Assembly (NCBI GenBank): GCA_009840005.1
Contig: VXOR01000019.1
Span: forward strand, 51,390-115,389
From: Gemmatimonadota bacterium
Lineage (GTDB): Bacteria; Latescibacterota; UBA2968; UBA8231
Reading direction: 5' to 3'
DNA length: 64,000 nt
The position numbers and the translations under genes were made by a program. Positions 1 to 7,575 of the stretch are shown in pieces. Below the pieces are notes generated by a model, which was not told the origin of the DNA, did no database searches, and saw only the letters and a program-made list of their open reading frames with translations. Every line of letters begins with the position of its first letter. Position 1 is the first letter of the stretch.

Positions 1-599
1 TGCTTGGGGTGAAAATGGAGGCGACTTCTGGCAGGATAATGATCCAGAACTCGACTTTGAACCGAACAATTGGGTCTTTACCGGGGGGCCTTGTAAGGGG
101 GTAGAATGGGAGGATTACAACGAGTCGAAAGGTGATGCTCGCCAATATCCGCTCAGTGCCCCACGACCCGGCGACGTAATACTGGTCAAAACCGGCCAGT
201 TGCAAGGACGCGGCATTGGGATCGTCTATAAAAATGACTACCAAGATCGCCTCGCCGAGGACAGCAGAATACACGTTATGTGGATAAACAAAGCCGTATG
301 CGACGATCTTAAACCGACGCGACACTATGGAGAAACTGTCGTACGCCTTCCAAAACAAGATATTCCCGCTGTTGCAGGAATACTTCTTTGACGATTGGGC
401 CAAAATACGAGCCGTTCTAGGCGGGAACAGCTTTGTTGTGGAACAGAGTGCCGCAGGCGTGTTGCGGGAAAACGAACAAGTGGACGAAGATCGAACGATT
501 TACGAGCGGCTACCCGGCGACGACTCCGGATGGACAGACCTGGAGGAGTACAAAAAGATATACAATGCTGGCAACGCAGATGATACAAGTAACTCCTAA
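1..599 (+). pseudogene. mcrB: mcrB remnant: N-terminal-type domain and C-terminal tail in different frames, AAA core missing
   Basis: The gene enters from the left edge. Frame 2 (bases 2-391) reads a domain with NNWVFTGG, GDVILVKTG and DSRIHVMWINK, a pattern I associate with the non-ATPase domain of McrB-like restriction GTPases. From about base 306 frame 3 reads FQNKIFPLLQEYFFDDW followed by KIRAVLG, the usual McrB C-terminal tail, ending at 599. Between these two segments there is no room for the AAA+ GTPase core (no Walker A or B is visible), and the two segments are out of frame. So either an internal deletion removed the core, or the core lies left of the window and a frameshift broke the gene. 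McrB normally drives DNA translocation for the McrC nuclease; this copy cannot supply it unless an intact part lies upstream. mcrC follows with an overlap, as in intact mcrBC operons. Confidence 0.6.
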
Positions 600-1818
600 T
601 GCCCGGCACCACACTATCAGGGAGTACGAGCCGCTCGATTTTGTAACGGCACAGGAGCGAGAAGCGCTAAAGGCGTTCCAAGGTGTGTTCAAGCAAAATT
701 CCAACGGCACCTTGACGGCGAGTAACTACGTCGGCGTCATCACGACAAAACGCGGCACCGTGGTCGAGATCCTCCCGAAAATCGATCTCGGGGGCGATCC
801 AGCTCCCCACCACGAAAAAACCAAGCACCTGTTCTTGTCCATGCTTCGATGCTGGCGGGGCTTTGGGGAGAAGGCGCTACGGGAGAGCGACATTCGCGCC
901 CTGCGGCGATTCCCCATGCTCGAAGTCTTCGTTCGCCAGTTCCTCGTCAACCTGAATGCGCTCGCCCGTGGCGGTCTTGCTAGACGCTACATCTCGGTAG
1001 AGGAAAACCTGCCGTACCTCGGAGGACGCCTCCTCTTCCGCGAGCAAATCCGCGAAAACCTGACCAATCAGGCGCGATTCTACGTCGCGCACGACGAGTT
1101 GAGCGTCAACAGGCCCGCCAACCGGCTCATTCACAGCGCGATGGCCAAGCTGACCCCGCAGGTGCAAGACACAGAAAACCGCCGACTGTTGCACCAATTG
1201 ATGGCGACATTCGCCGACGTGCCGCAAACGGCTAATCCGCACGCAGACTGGCAGCGGCACCAAGTGGATCGTTCCATGCCGCATTACGGGCCGGTGATGC
1301 AGTGGGTGGGCCTGTTCCTATTCGGGCATGGGTTGACGACCTTCGCCGGACGCCATCAGAACCTGTCCTTGCTGTTCCCCATGGAGCAGGTGTTTGAGGA
1401 CTTCGTCACATACAGTTTTCGACGCCACCAGACGACCTATCGCGTGGCTGCACAACGCCCGCAAAAGCCCTTCGCCAATATCGACGGTCAAGCCGCGTTC
1501 ACGATGAAACCGGACATTTCGCTCTGGAAGAAAAACCGCAAGGATGTCGCGTTCATCCTCGACGCCAAGTGGAAACGCATCATCGCCGCCGACCATCCGA
1601 AGCATGGTATCGACCAAGGCGACCTGTACCAGCTTTACGCTTACGGCAAGGGCTACGGTTGTGCGGCCGTGGCGCTGATCTACCCGCAAACGCAGGACTT
1701 TAGGACCAAACTGCGCTATCAAATCCTCAGCGATTTAACACTGCTTTGCCTGCCGTTCGATGTCGCGCATCCCAAAGAAAGCGTGCAGCGATCAATAGAG
1801 GCACTCGCGAGGGCTTGA
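565..1818 (+). CDS. mcrC: McrC-family endonuclease subunit of a modified-DNA restriction system
   Basis: McrC is the nuclease partner of the McrB GTPase and cuts DNA carrying modified cytosines. About 417 residues from the ATG at 565; an ATG at 580 is also possible. Both starts lie inside the end of the preceding mcrB frame (stop at 597-599), suggesting translational coupling. An N-terminal McrC-like region (NYVGVITTKRGTVVEILPKI) is followed by a C-terminal PD-(D/E)xK nuclease motif: PD at about 316-317 and DAKWK at 333-337. The frame is open to a normal stop, so mcrC looks intact while its partner does not. An mcrC without a working mcrB would be inactive for restriction; whether another McrB works in trans is unknown. 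A longer frame begins at 433 but its first 44 residues only overlap mcrB. Confidence 0.85.
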   Translation: MLATQMIQVTPNARHHTIREYEPLDFVTAQEREALKAFQGVFKQNSNGTLTASNYVGVITTKRGTVVEILPKIDLGGDPAPHHEKTKHLFLSMLRCWRGFGEKALRESDIRALRRFPMLEVFVRQFLVNLNALARGGLARRYISVEENLPYLGGRLLFREQIRENLTNQARFYVAHDELSVNRPANRLIHSAMAKLTPQVQDTENRRLLHQLMATFADVPQTANPHADWQRHQVDRSMPHYGPVMQWVGLFLFGHGLTTFAGRHQNLSLLFPMEQVFEDFVTYSFRRHQTTYRVAAQRPQKPFANIDGQAAFTMKPDISLWKKNRKDVAFILDAKWKRIIAADHPKHGIDQGDLYQLYAYGKGYGCAAVALIYPQTQDFRTKLRYQILSDLTLLCLPFDVAHPKESVQRSIEALARA

Positions 1819-1851
1819 TTTCCTGATTCACCATCTTATACCCCGGCGTTC

Positions 1852-1953
1852 CTAGTCCAAATTTTGGGCGGTGGAATCGTGCATGAGTTGCAGAATCTCA
1901 ATGTCGCGATCTACGGCGGTCAACAGCACACGCACACATTTAAGGTCGCTCAT
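1852..1953 (-). pseudogene. truncated HEPN-domain protein (33 residues), partner of the MNT gene
   Basis: An ATG at 1953 overlaps the stop of the nucleotidyltransferase gene and opens a 33-residue frame ending at a TAG at 1852-1854. It reads MSDLKCVRVLLTAVDRDIEI and then LQLMHDST, resembling the first helix of HEPN proteins that pair with MNT nucleotidyltransferases. Full HEPN partners are about 110-140 residues and carry an RxxxxH motif, which is absent here. I infer a 3'-truncated HEPN gene whose MNT partner survives. Confidence 0.4.
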
Positions 1954-2314
1954 AGAGCACCTTCCCTTCCCGCAACGCCCGCGCCAAGACGTGGTTGACT
2001 GAGTCGCGCCAGTACTCGACCTCGTCGCGGCTATAAATCAAGATGTCTGTCAAAGCGTCGAAACCGGCCACCGCTTCGTAAACCCGGGCGGCCTCTAAAC
2101 GTCGGCTCCGCGTCTTCCCAAACGGCTCGGCCTCCACCACCACCAGATCGACATCCGAATCTTCCCGCGCGTCACCGCGGCCGCGAGAGCCGAAGAGGAT
2201 CACCTGCTCGGGATCAACCTCGGCGACGATGGCTTGGACCATCTGATTGAGGAGCGCGTCAGTGACAGGTACCATTCCCTTGATAGTGGGATCTTTTTGC
2301 TCATCAGGCGTCAT
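1940..2314 (-). CDS. MNT-type nucleotidyltransferase domain protein
   Basis: A 124-residue protein of the minimal nucleotidyltransferase family. The motif GSRGRGD at 42-48 followed by the D54/D56 pair (SDVDLVVV) is the Pol-beta-type active site that transfers nucleotides to a target. MNT proteins usually act as antitoxins that modify a HEPN ribonuclease partner. Its start overlaps the preceding 30-aa ORF (the ATGACGCCTGA overlap) and its stop overlaps the ATG of a truncated HEPN-like frame, so it sits in an operon reading GNAT, 30-aa ORF, MNT, HEPN remnant. With the HEPN partner shortened to 33 residues, this antitoxin may now be an orphan. The fold assignment is confident; the antitoxin role is inferred from family and context. 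Confidence 0.8.
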   Translation of the reverse strand: MTPDEQKDPTIKGMVPVTDALLNQMVQAIVAEVDPEQVILFGSRGRGDAREDSDVDLVVVEAEPFGKTRSRRLEAARVYEAVAGFDALTDILIYSRDEVEYWRDSVNHVLARALREGKVLYERP

Positions 2315-2396
2315 TGGAATCGTCCGACAAATAGAGAAAAATGATGTCTACATGCTCCTCCAGCCGCGTCGTCGAAATGATCACAGGTGTCTTCAT
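2304..2396 (-). CDS. small ORF (30 residues) between GNAT and MNT genes
   Basis: A short frame starts at an ATG overlapping the stop of the GNAT gene (ATGA) and ends overlapping the start of the MNT gene. It contains RLEEHVDI, and the underlying DNA matches the cupin gene near 3187-3211 almost base for base over about 25 nucleotides, where the cupin reads RLEEHEDI. It may be a leftover fragment of a cupin-like gene or a real small coupled ORF. The tight overlaps on both sides are the only support for translation. Confidence 0.3.
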   Translation of the reverse strand: MKTPVIISTTRLEEHVDIIFLYLSDDSNDA

Positions 2397-2959
2397 TCTC
2401 GACTATCCGGCTCTAGGCGTTTCATCATATCTATTTTGTCCACCAGTGCAATATCGCCGTCTTCGTCCTCTTCACTAAACCATTCGGCAATGCGCCCCAC
2501 TTGCCGGTAACCGGCCTTTTCGTACAAACGGCGGGCAGGGGTGTTATTGGCGAATACAGTCAGGTAAATCTGCTGCAACTCCATTTTGCGCGCCTCTTCC
2601 TCCAAAATTCCCATCAGCGCCGTGCCCAAGCGCCGCCCCTGGTACTCGCCGATAATTTTGATTCCCAAAACTCCCATGACCCGGCTGCGGGGAGCCATGC
2701 GGCCCTCGCCGATAATGCGTCCATCCACCTCCAGCAAAAGGTGGGAGGCCTGACCTGTCTCGACTTCGACCATGATCTGGGCCAAGCGTTGGCAGCCTAG
2801 GGCGAAATCCGTATCAGCGTGATAGGCCCGCACCCGCTCGCGGTGCAGAATCTGGCACATTTCGACGTACGAGGGTATGTCCTGCCAGCGCGGATAGCGG
2901 CACAGCACCTGTCTCCCTTCCAAGGGAATGGCTTTGACGAGTTGACCTTCTTTGAGCAT
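2393..2959 (-). CDS. GNAT-family N-acetyltransferase
   Basis: A 188-residue acetyltransferase that would move an acetyl group from acetyl-CoA to an unknown amine. The acetyl-CoA pyrophosphate-binding motif QGRRLGTA lies at 107-114 after the beta strand VLGIKIIGEY, and the C-terminal NNTPARRLYEKAGYRQVG is the classic GNAT motif B. The N-terminal 70 residues are not typical of any substrate class I can name. The stop overlaps a 30-residue ORF that in turn overlaps the MNT gene, so all three are probably co-transcribed. Substrate unknown. Confidence 0.8.
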   Translation of the reverse strand: MLKEGQLVKAIPLEGRQVLCRYPRWQDIPSYVEMCQILHRERVRAYHADTDFALGCQRLAQIMVEVETGQASHLLLEVDGRIIGEGRMAPRSRVMGVLGIKIIGEYQGRRLGTALMGILEEEARKMELQQIYLTVFANNTPARRLYEKAGYRQVGRIAEWFSEEDEDGDIALVDKIDMMKRLEPDSRE

Positions 2960-3034
2960 AGCGAAGTAGAGAAAGAGGTTGCGTTCGCTGTTTACCGCCT
3001 ATTTCCCTTGTGATGGGTACACCAACTCCTCTAT

Positions 3035-3448
3035 CTAGCCGTGTATCCCGTCCAGTTCAGGTAAGAGTTTAACGCTCTCTTGTTCGTTGGGATCTGTCCG
3101 GGCGATCACAGCAGAGCAGGTTTCGGTCTCGCTGGGATTGTAGGGAAGGTGCGGGACGCCGGCGGGGATGTAAATAAAGTCGCCGCTGTTGATGTCTTCA
3201 TGCTCCTCCAGCCGCTCGCCATACCACATTATAGCTTGGCCGCTAATGACATAAATAGCTGTTTCGTGGTTTTCGTGCAGGTGGGCCTTGGCTCGTTCTT
3301 TAGGCGGTATGTTCAGCAGGTGCATGCAAATCCCCTGCGAGCCGGTGGTCTCGGCGGCGATCCCTGAGACATAGGTGAGAGCCTGTTTGCCTTCGTAGGT
3401 TCCTCGGCCGCGAATAACTTTGCAGGTTGGCTTGGGATGCTCTGACAT
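3035..3448 (-). CDS. cupin-domain protein
   Basis: A single-domain cupin of 137 residues, probably a small metal-binding beta barrel. Cupin motif 1 is visible as HLHENHE at 56-62 with G70, and motif 2 as GDFIYIPAGVPH at 89-100, ending in the metal-ligand histidine. An AAAGGA ribosome-binding site precedes the ATG. It lies alone between the GNAT operon and the two-ATPase cassette. Proteins of this type are often isomerases, dioxygenase relatives or sugar-binding sensors; nothing here decides between them. Confidence 0.75.
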   Translation of the reverse strand: MSEHPKPTCKVIRGRGTYEGKQALTYVSGIAAETTGSQGICMHLLNIPPKERAKAHLHENHETAIYVISGQAIMWYGERLEEHEDINSGDFIYIPAGVPHLPYNPSETETCSAVIARTDPNEQESVKLLPELDGIHG

Positions 3449-3638
3449 TGTTTTCCTTTATGAGCTTGGGGTAAAAGGCATTGTTTGCGCATCGAGCGTC
3501 AAGCGAGGCTCCTGTTGTTTAAATGATAATTATTTGATGCGGTGAGGCAAACGTCCGGACTACATCACGATCAGGAGCCGCAGACCCGTATCGCGTCCGC
3601 CGTACGCAGGATTGTCTCTGCATATTTATAAAACCTAT

Positions 3639-3666
3639 TTGACATATATCAATATTGTTTTACATT
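3639..3666 (+). promoter_or_regulatory. candidate sigma-70 promoter for the ATPase cassette
   Basis: TTGACA at 3639-3644 and TACATT at 3661-3666 are separated by 16 bases in a strikingly AT-rich stretch, about 43 bases upstream of the ATG at 3709. The -35 box is a perfect match and the -10 box is weak. Confidence 0.4.
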
Positions 3667-3708
3667 TTTTATAAAACAATTATGATTTACAACTGAAGTG
3701 ATGTTAAA

Positions 3709-4938
3709 ATGAGAAGCACCCCCGAATTCTACATCGGCGCTCCCGTCGACCCGGTGGACCTGCGATTCCGCGAAGCGTTTCTGGTGGAGTTGTGGCAAAC
3801 GCTGCGCACCGGGCATGTGGTCCTCACGGCACCTCGACGCACCGGCAAGACCAGCGTCATGGACTACTTGCGCGACCATCCCGAGAACGGGTTCTCGGTG
3901 GTGGCGATCAACGTTCAGGACCTGACCCATCCGGCCGACTTCTTCCAGGTACTGCTCGATGGATTCCACGATGCGTATCCGGATTTTGTGCGCGACCAAC
4001 TTGCCACAGGTTGGGGACTAATCAGCGGCGTGCTCGGAAAGGTCGATGAAATCGGTGTCGGCGGCTTCAAGCTTGGGCTGCGCGAGAGCGATCCTGACTG
4101 GCGCATGAACTGGCGTCAGCACGGAGACACGTTTCTTGCCCAAGCTCGCAAGACCGGTGCCCGGATTCTGTTCATCATCGACGAGTTTCCCGACATGCTG
4201 CTCAATCTATCCCGCGACGATGAAGGGTTGTTGCGCGAGTTCCTCGCTTGGTTTCGCACCCAGCGACAGAATCCGGCACCGGGAAGAGACTCGATCCGTT
4301 GGCTGGTCGGCGGTTCGGTCAATCTGGCCGGCACGCTCGACGCCCTCGGGATGGTCGATCTCATCAACGACCTTGAAGATGTTTCCCTACCTCCGCTCAC
4401 CGATGGTAACATCGAGACCTTCGTGACGGAGATGCTGGGCGGGCGAGATGTCCCCTTAGACGACGATGTTCCGCAACAGCTCATCGCTCGACTAGGTCGT
4501 CCCATCCCCTTCTTCATGCAGATGGCGACCCAAGATCTCTACCGGTTGTGGAAGCAAGAGCAACGCAAGATCGTCGCGGCGGATATCGATGCCGTCTTCG
4601 ACGCGATGATCGTCGGTTCCGCCGCCCGCACCCGACTACAGCACTTCCATTCGAGGATCAGGCAGTACTACGCGGATCCGAAAGGTTCGATTGCCTACGC
4701 CTTGCTGGGACAAATCAGCGTGAGCGATTCGGGGCTACGGCGCGTAACCCTGTTGCAGGAGACGGAACGCCTGCTGATAGATCTCGGCGTCGCACTCCCA
4801 GCGCATGAACGCAGTCAGATGTTCAACCAGCTATTGCTCGACCTAGAGAACGACTTCTACATCGTCGAGGGCGAGGAGGAGGTCTACGACTTCGCCAGCG
4901 GTGTACTTAAATCGTGGTGGAGGAAATACTATGCCTGA
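3709..4938 (+). CDS. AAA-like ATPase, first gene of a two-gene ATPase cassette
   Basis: A 409-residue P-loop ATPase. Walker A is APRRTGKTS at 41-49 and Walker B is ILFIIDEF with D158/E159. The overall pattern fits the AAA_35/archaeal-ATPase type of STAND-like NTPases rather than replication or protease AAA proteins. The C-terminal half (about 270-409) is helical and may hold a winged helix. It is preceded by a strong AT-rich promoter region and its stop overlaps the start of the next ATPase gene (ATGCCTGA at 4931-4938), so the two proteins are made together. The role is unknown; paired NTPases next to restriction genes suggest a defence or sensing complex, which is inference. No nuclease, protease or membrane domain is visible in it. 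Confidence 0.75.
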   Translation: MRSTPEFYIGAPVDPVDLRFREAFLVELWQTLRTGHVVLTAPRRTGKTSVMDYLRDHPENGFSVVAINVQDLTHPADFFQVLLDGFHDAYPDFVRDQLATGWGLISGVLGKVDEIGVGGFKLGLRESDPDWRMNWRQHGDTFLAQARKTGARILFIIDEFPDMLLNLSRDDEGLLREFLAWFRTQRQNPAPGRDSIRWLVGGSVNLAGTLDALGMVDLINDLEDVSLPPLTDGNIETFVTEMLGGRDVPLDDDVPQQLIARLGRPIPFFMQMATQDLYRLWKQEQRKIVAADIDAVFDAMIVGSAARTRLQHFHSRIRQYYADPKGSIAYALLGQISVSDSGLRRVTLLQETERLLIDLGVALPAHERSQMFNQLLLDLENDFYIVEGEEEVYDFASGVLKSWWRKYYA

Positions 4939-7537
4939 GCCTACCCCCCCCTCGAACATCGGCCTGTACCGATCAGGCGTGACCAGCCCGGAGCGCCTGC
5001 GCCATACCAGCGTCGCACGTGAACACCTGCTCGACAATGCCATCGAATCCCTGCGTGGTTCGGTGGGCAGGAAGTCGAAGAACCATCTGCTGTTCATCGG
5101 CCCGCGCGGGATCGGTAAGACTTACCTGCTCTCGTGCATTGAAGACGCCGTTCAGTCCGACGAAACGCTGAGCGCAAGTGTTGTAATCGTCCGGTTCCCG
5201 GAGGAATCGAACCGGACGCTGTCCTTCGCCGACTTCCTGATCGGCATGTGCGGGATATTGAAGGAGGTCCTCGAAGACGAACCGCGGTGGACGGATCTGT
5301 TCGCTGAGGTAGAAACCGAAGAAGAAGACGCCAAGGTCGCCGACACGCTGGTGCCCGCAATCCGCGAAGAGAACCGCAGGAGTGGCCGAACCCTGCTCCT
5401 CATGCTCGAAAATCTGGGCGAGGTCCTTACCCGGCAAATCCGCGATCAGAGCGATGTTGCCGCCCTGCGCAAATTTCTCATGGCCGACAACGGCTGCCTG
5501 CTGCTGGCCACCGCACCGCTTCATTTCGACGGAATCACCGACATCGGACAGCCGTTCTATGACTTCTTCGACGTTCAGATCCTAGAGAACCTGAGCTTCG
5601 AGGACACGGTTGAAGTCATCCGCCTAAATCTCGAATGGGAAAAACGCACGGACATTCTCGAAACGCTGGACGACATGCGTCCTCGCCTGCAAGCCCTCTA
5701 TCGCATGACGGGGGGAAACCCGCGGCTGACGATGATGCTCTACGAGCTGATCGCCCACGAGTCGGTCACCAGCGTGCAGGATCAGTTCCACCTGCTGCTC
5801 GACCGGATCTCGCCGTTCTATCAAGGACGGTTGAACGACCTGCCACCCGGCCAGCGCGCGTTGCTGGAATGTCTGGCGAGCATGCGCGACCAAGAGAAGA
5901 CCCCGGCCGCCATTGCCGCGCGAATGCGCATGAGCCAGCAGGAGACGTCGTCGCTGCTCAAGCGTCTCTCCGATGCCCACTACCTCCGCGCCGACCGGCA
6001 CCCGCAAGACCGGCGTTCGCGCCTCTACACGATTCGCGAGGGATTCTTCGACATCTGGCTTGCGATGAACTTTTCTCGTGGCGCACGCAAGCGCATGCCG
6101 TTCCTGCTCGACTTCTTCAACCTCTTCTACCCAAGCATCGCGGCCCGCGATGAAAAGAGACGCCAATTGCGCGCGAAGCTTCTCGAAGAGGGCAGTGGCG
6201 ACGCGGGAAAGGCCCTCGACTATCTGAGTGAAGTCGGCGACGAAGGGGAGCGAGCGAGCGCGAAGTTCGACATGGCCAGAGTCTTCGCCCGTCGTGGGGA
6301 TGTCGAGCAGACGGTGAGCTACGTGCTGGAAGCCGCGCCCCTAGCGGGAGACGGCGTGAGCCGGTCGATTGCCCGCATCGTTGCGAGCACTCCGCCTGCT
6401 CCCGACTATCTTTCCGAAATCGAAGAGATGATCGCGGCTTGGGAGATGCACCGGAATGGCGAGTTCGAGGAATTCGCTTACCGGCTCGCGGAGATGGGGG
6501 AAAAGCTGACTCTGCGTACGTTCTCCGAGACCAGACTGGCCTTTCTGCGGGATACGCTGGAAAGCGTAGGCGATTCCGAGGTACGAATCGCACAGCGCCT
6601 GAAAATTGCGGCGGTGCTTATGGAACTCGCACGCTGGAAGGAGTGCGAGGAGCAGCAGCGCCATGCGCTTGCCGAGGCGACGGCCCTCGCCAATGCGACG
6701 CTTGTCGCAAGGGCGTCGAATGAGCTGGCGATTCTGCTACAGCACACCAACCGACTTGGAGAGGCCGAGCCACTGATGCGGCGGGCGCTGGAAATCGACG
6801 AAGCCACACTCGGTCACCAGCACCCAACCGTGGGGACTCGTTTGAACGACCTAGCGATGCTGCTAAAAGACACCAACCGCATCAAGGAAGCCGAGCCGCT
6901 GATGCGACGGGCGCTGGAAATCAACAAGGCTGCCTTGGGCGAGCAACACCCAACTGTGGCGGTCTGCTTGAACAACTTGGCGATTCTGCTACAGCACACC
7001 AACCGACTTGGAGAGGCCGAGCCACTGATACGGCGGGCGCTGGAAATCGACGAAGCCACACTCGGTCACCAGCACCCAACCGTGGGGAGAGATCTGAACA
7101 ACTTGGCGACGCTGCTACGGAGCACTCACCGCATCGAGGAAGCCGAGCCGCTGATGCGGCGGGCGCTGGAAATTGACGAAGCCACACTCGGCGAGCACCA
7201 CCCGAACGTGGCGGTCTGCTTGAACAACTTGGCGGCGCTGCTACAGCGCACTAACCGACTCGGAGAGGCCGAGCCGCTGATACGGCGGGCACTGGAGATC
7301 GACGAGGCCGCTTTCGGCAAGCAGCACCCGATGGTGGCGATCCGCTTGAACAACCTGGCGATGCTGCTGATGGAAGACACCAACCGCATCGAGGAAGCCG
7401 AGCCACTAATACGGCGATCTTTGGAAATCTTCGACACCTTTCGTCGCCAGACCGGGCACGAACACCCGCACTTCCAACAGGTGAATGAGAACTACCAAGC
7501 CCTTCAGCGAGCCATAGGATCCAATGAGCCGGATTGA
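4931..7537 (+). CDS. AAA ATPase with winged-helix and C-terminal TPR repeats
   Basis: An 868-residue multidomain protein. Walker A GPRGIGKT lies at 57-64 and a Walker B-like LLLMLEN follows near 160. A winged-helix-like segment (MSQQETSSLLKRLSDAHYL) is near 335-355. From about 595 to 845 come six 42-residue kinesin-light-chain-type TPR repeats, each built on NRLGEAEPLxRRALEIDEA followed by LGxQHPxV. This layout (NTPase, helical linker, TPR) is that of STAND proteins in which the repeats sense a ligand and trigger oligomerisation. No effector domain is recognisable, so the partner ATPase at 3709 or an unseen domain may provide the output. The start at 4931 is chosen because it overlaps the upstream stop; a longer frame from 4901 would only extend into that gene. 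Repeats 1 and 3 are nearly identical in DNA, indicating recent internal duplication. Confidence 0.75.
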   Translation: MPEPTPPSNIGLYRSGVTSPERLRHTSVAREHLLDNAIESLRGSVGRKSKNHLLFIGPRGIGKTYLLSCIEDAVQSDETLSASVVIVRFPEESNRTLSFADFLIGMCGILKEVLEDEPRWTDLFAEVETEEEDAKVADTLVPAIREENRRSGRTLLLMLENLGEVLTRQIRDQSDVAALRKFLMADNGCLLLATAPLHFDGITDIGQPFYDFFDVQILENLSFEDTVEVIRLNLEWEKRTDILETLDDMRPRLQALYRMTGGNPRLTMMLYELIAHESVTSVQDQFHLLLDRISPFYQGRLNDLPPGQRALLECLASMRDQEKTPAAIAARMRMSQQETSSLLKRLSDAHYLRADRHPQDRRSRLYTIREGFFDIWLAMNFSRGARKRMPFLLDFFNLFYPSIAARDEKRRQLRAKLLEEGSGDAGKALDYLSEVGDEGERASAKFDMARVFARRGDVEQTVSYVLEAAPLAGDGVSRSIARIVASTPPAPDYLSEIEEMIAAWEMHRNGEFEEFAYRLAEMGEKLTLRTFSETRLAFLRDTLESVGDSEVRIAQRLKIAAVLMELARWKECEEQQRHALAEATALANATLVARASNELAILLQHTNRLGEAEPLMRRALEIDEATLGHQHPTVGTRLNDLAMLLKDTNRIKEAEPLMRRALEINKAALGEQHPTVAVCLNNLAILLQHTNRLGEAEPLIRRALEIDEATLGHQHPTVGRDLNNLATLLRSTHRIEEAEPLMRRALEIDEATLGEHHPNVAVCLNNLAALLQRTNRLGEAEPLIRRALEIDEAAFGKQHPMVAIRLNNLAMLLMEDTNRIEEAEPLIRRSLEIFDTFRRQTGHEHPHFQQVNENYQALQRAIGSNEPD
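6727..7425 (+). repeat. tandem 126-bp TPR-coding repeats
   Basis: Six coding repeats of about 126 bases (the last with one extra codon). The units starting near 6730 and near 6982 share over 100 bases with a single visible substitution (atgcgg versus atacgg), which is much closer than neighbouring units, so a 252-base two-unit block was probably duplicated recently. Confidence 0.8.
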
Positions 7538-7575
7538 TCGGCAAAGCCGGGAGCGAACACTCCTGCTTGCCTGAT

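Noticed and set aside
6727..7425. possible CRISPR-like array
   Set aside because: The 126-base repeats are in frame and code for TPR units; there are no spacers.
6814..7437. long minus-strand frames opposite the TPR repeats
   Set aside because: They are periodic shadows of the repeated coding sequence on the plus strand.
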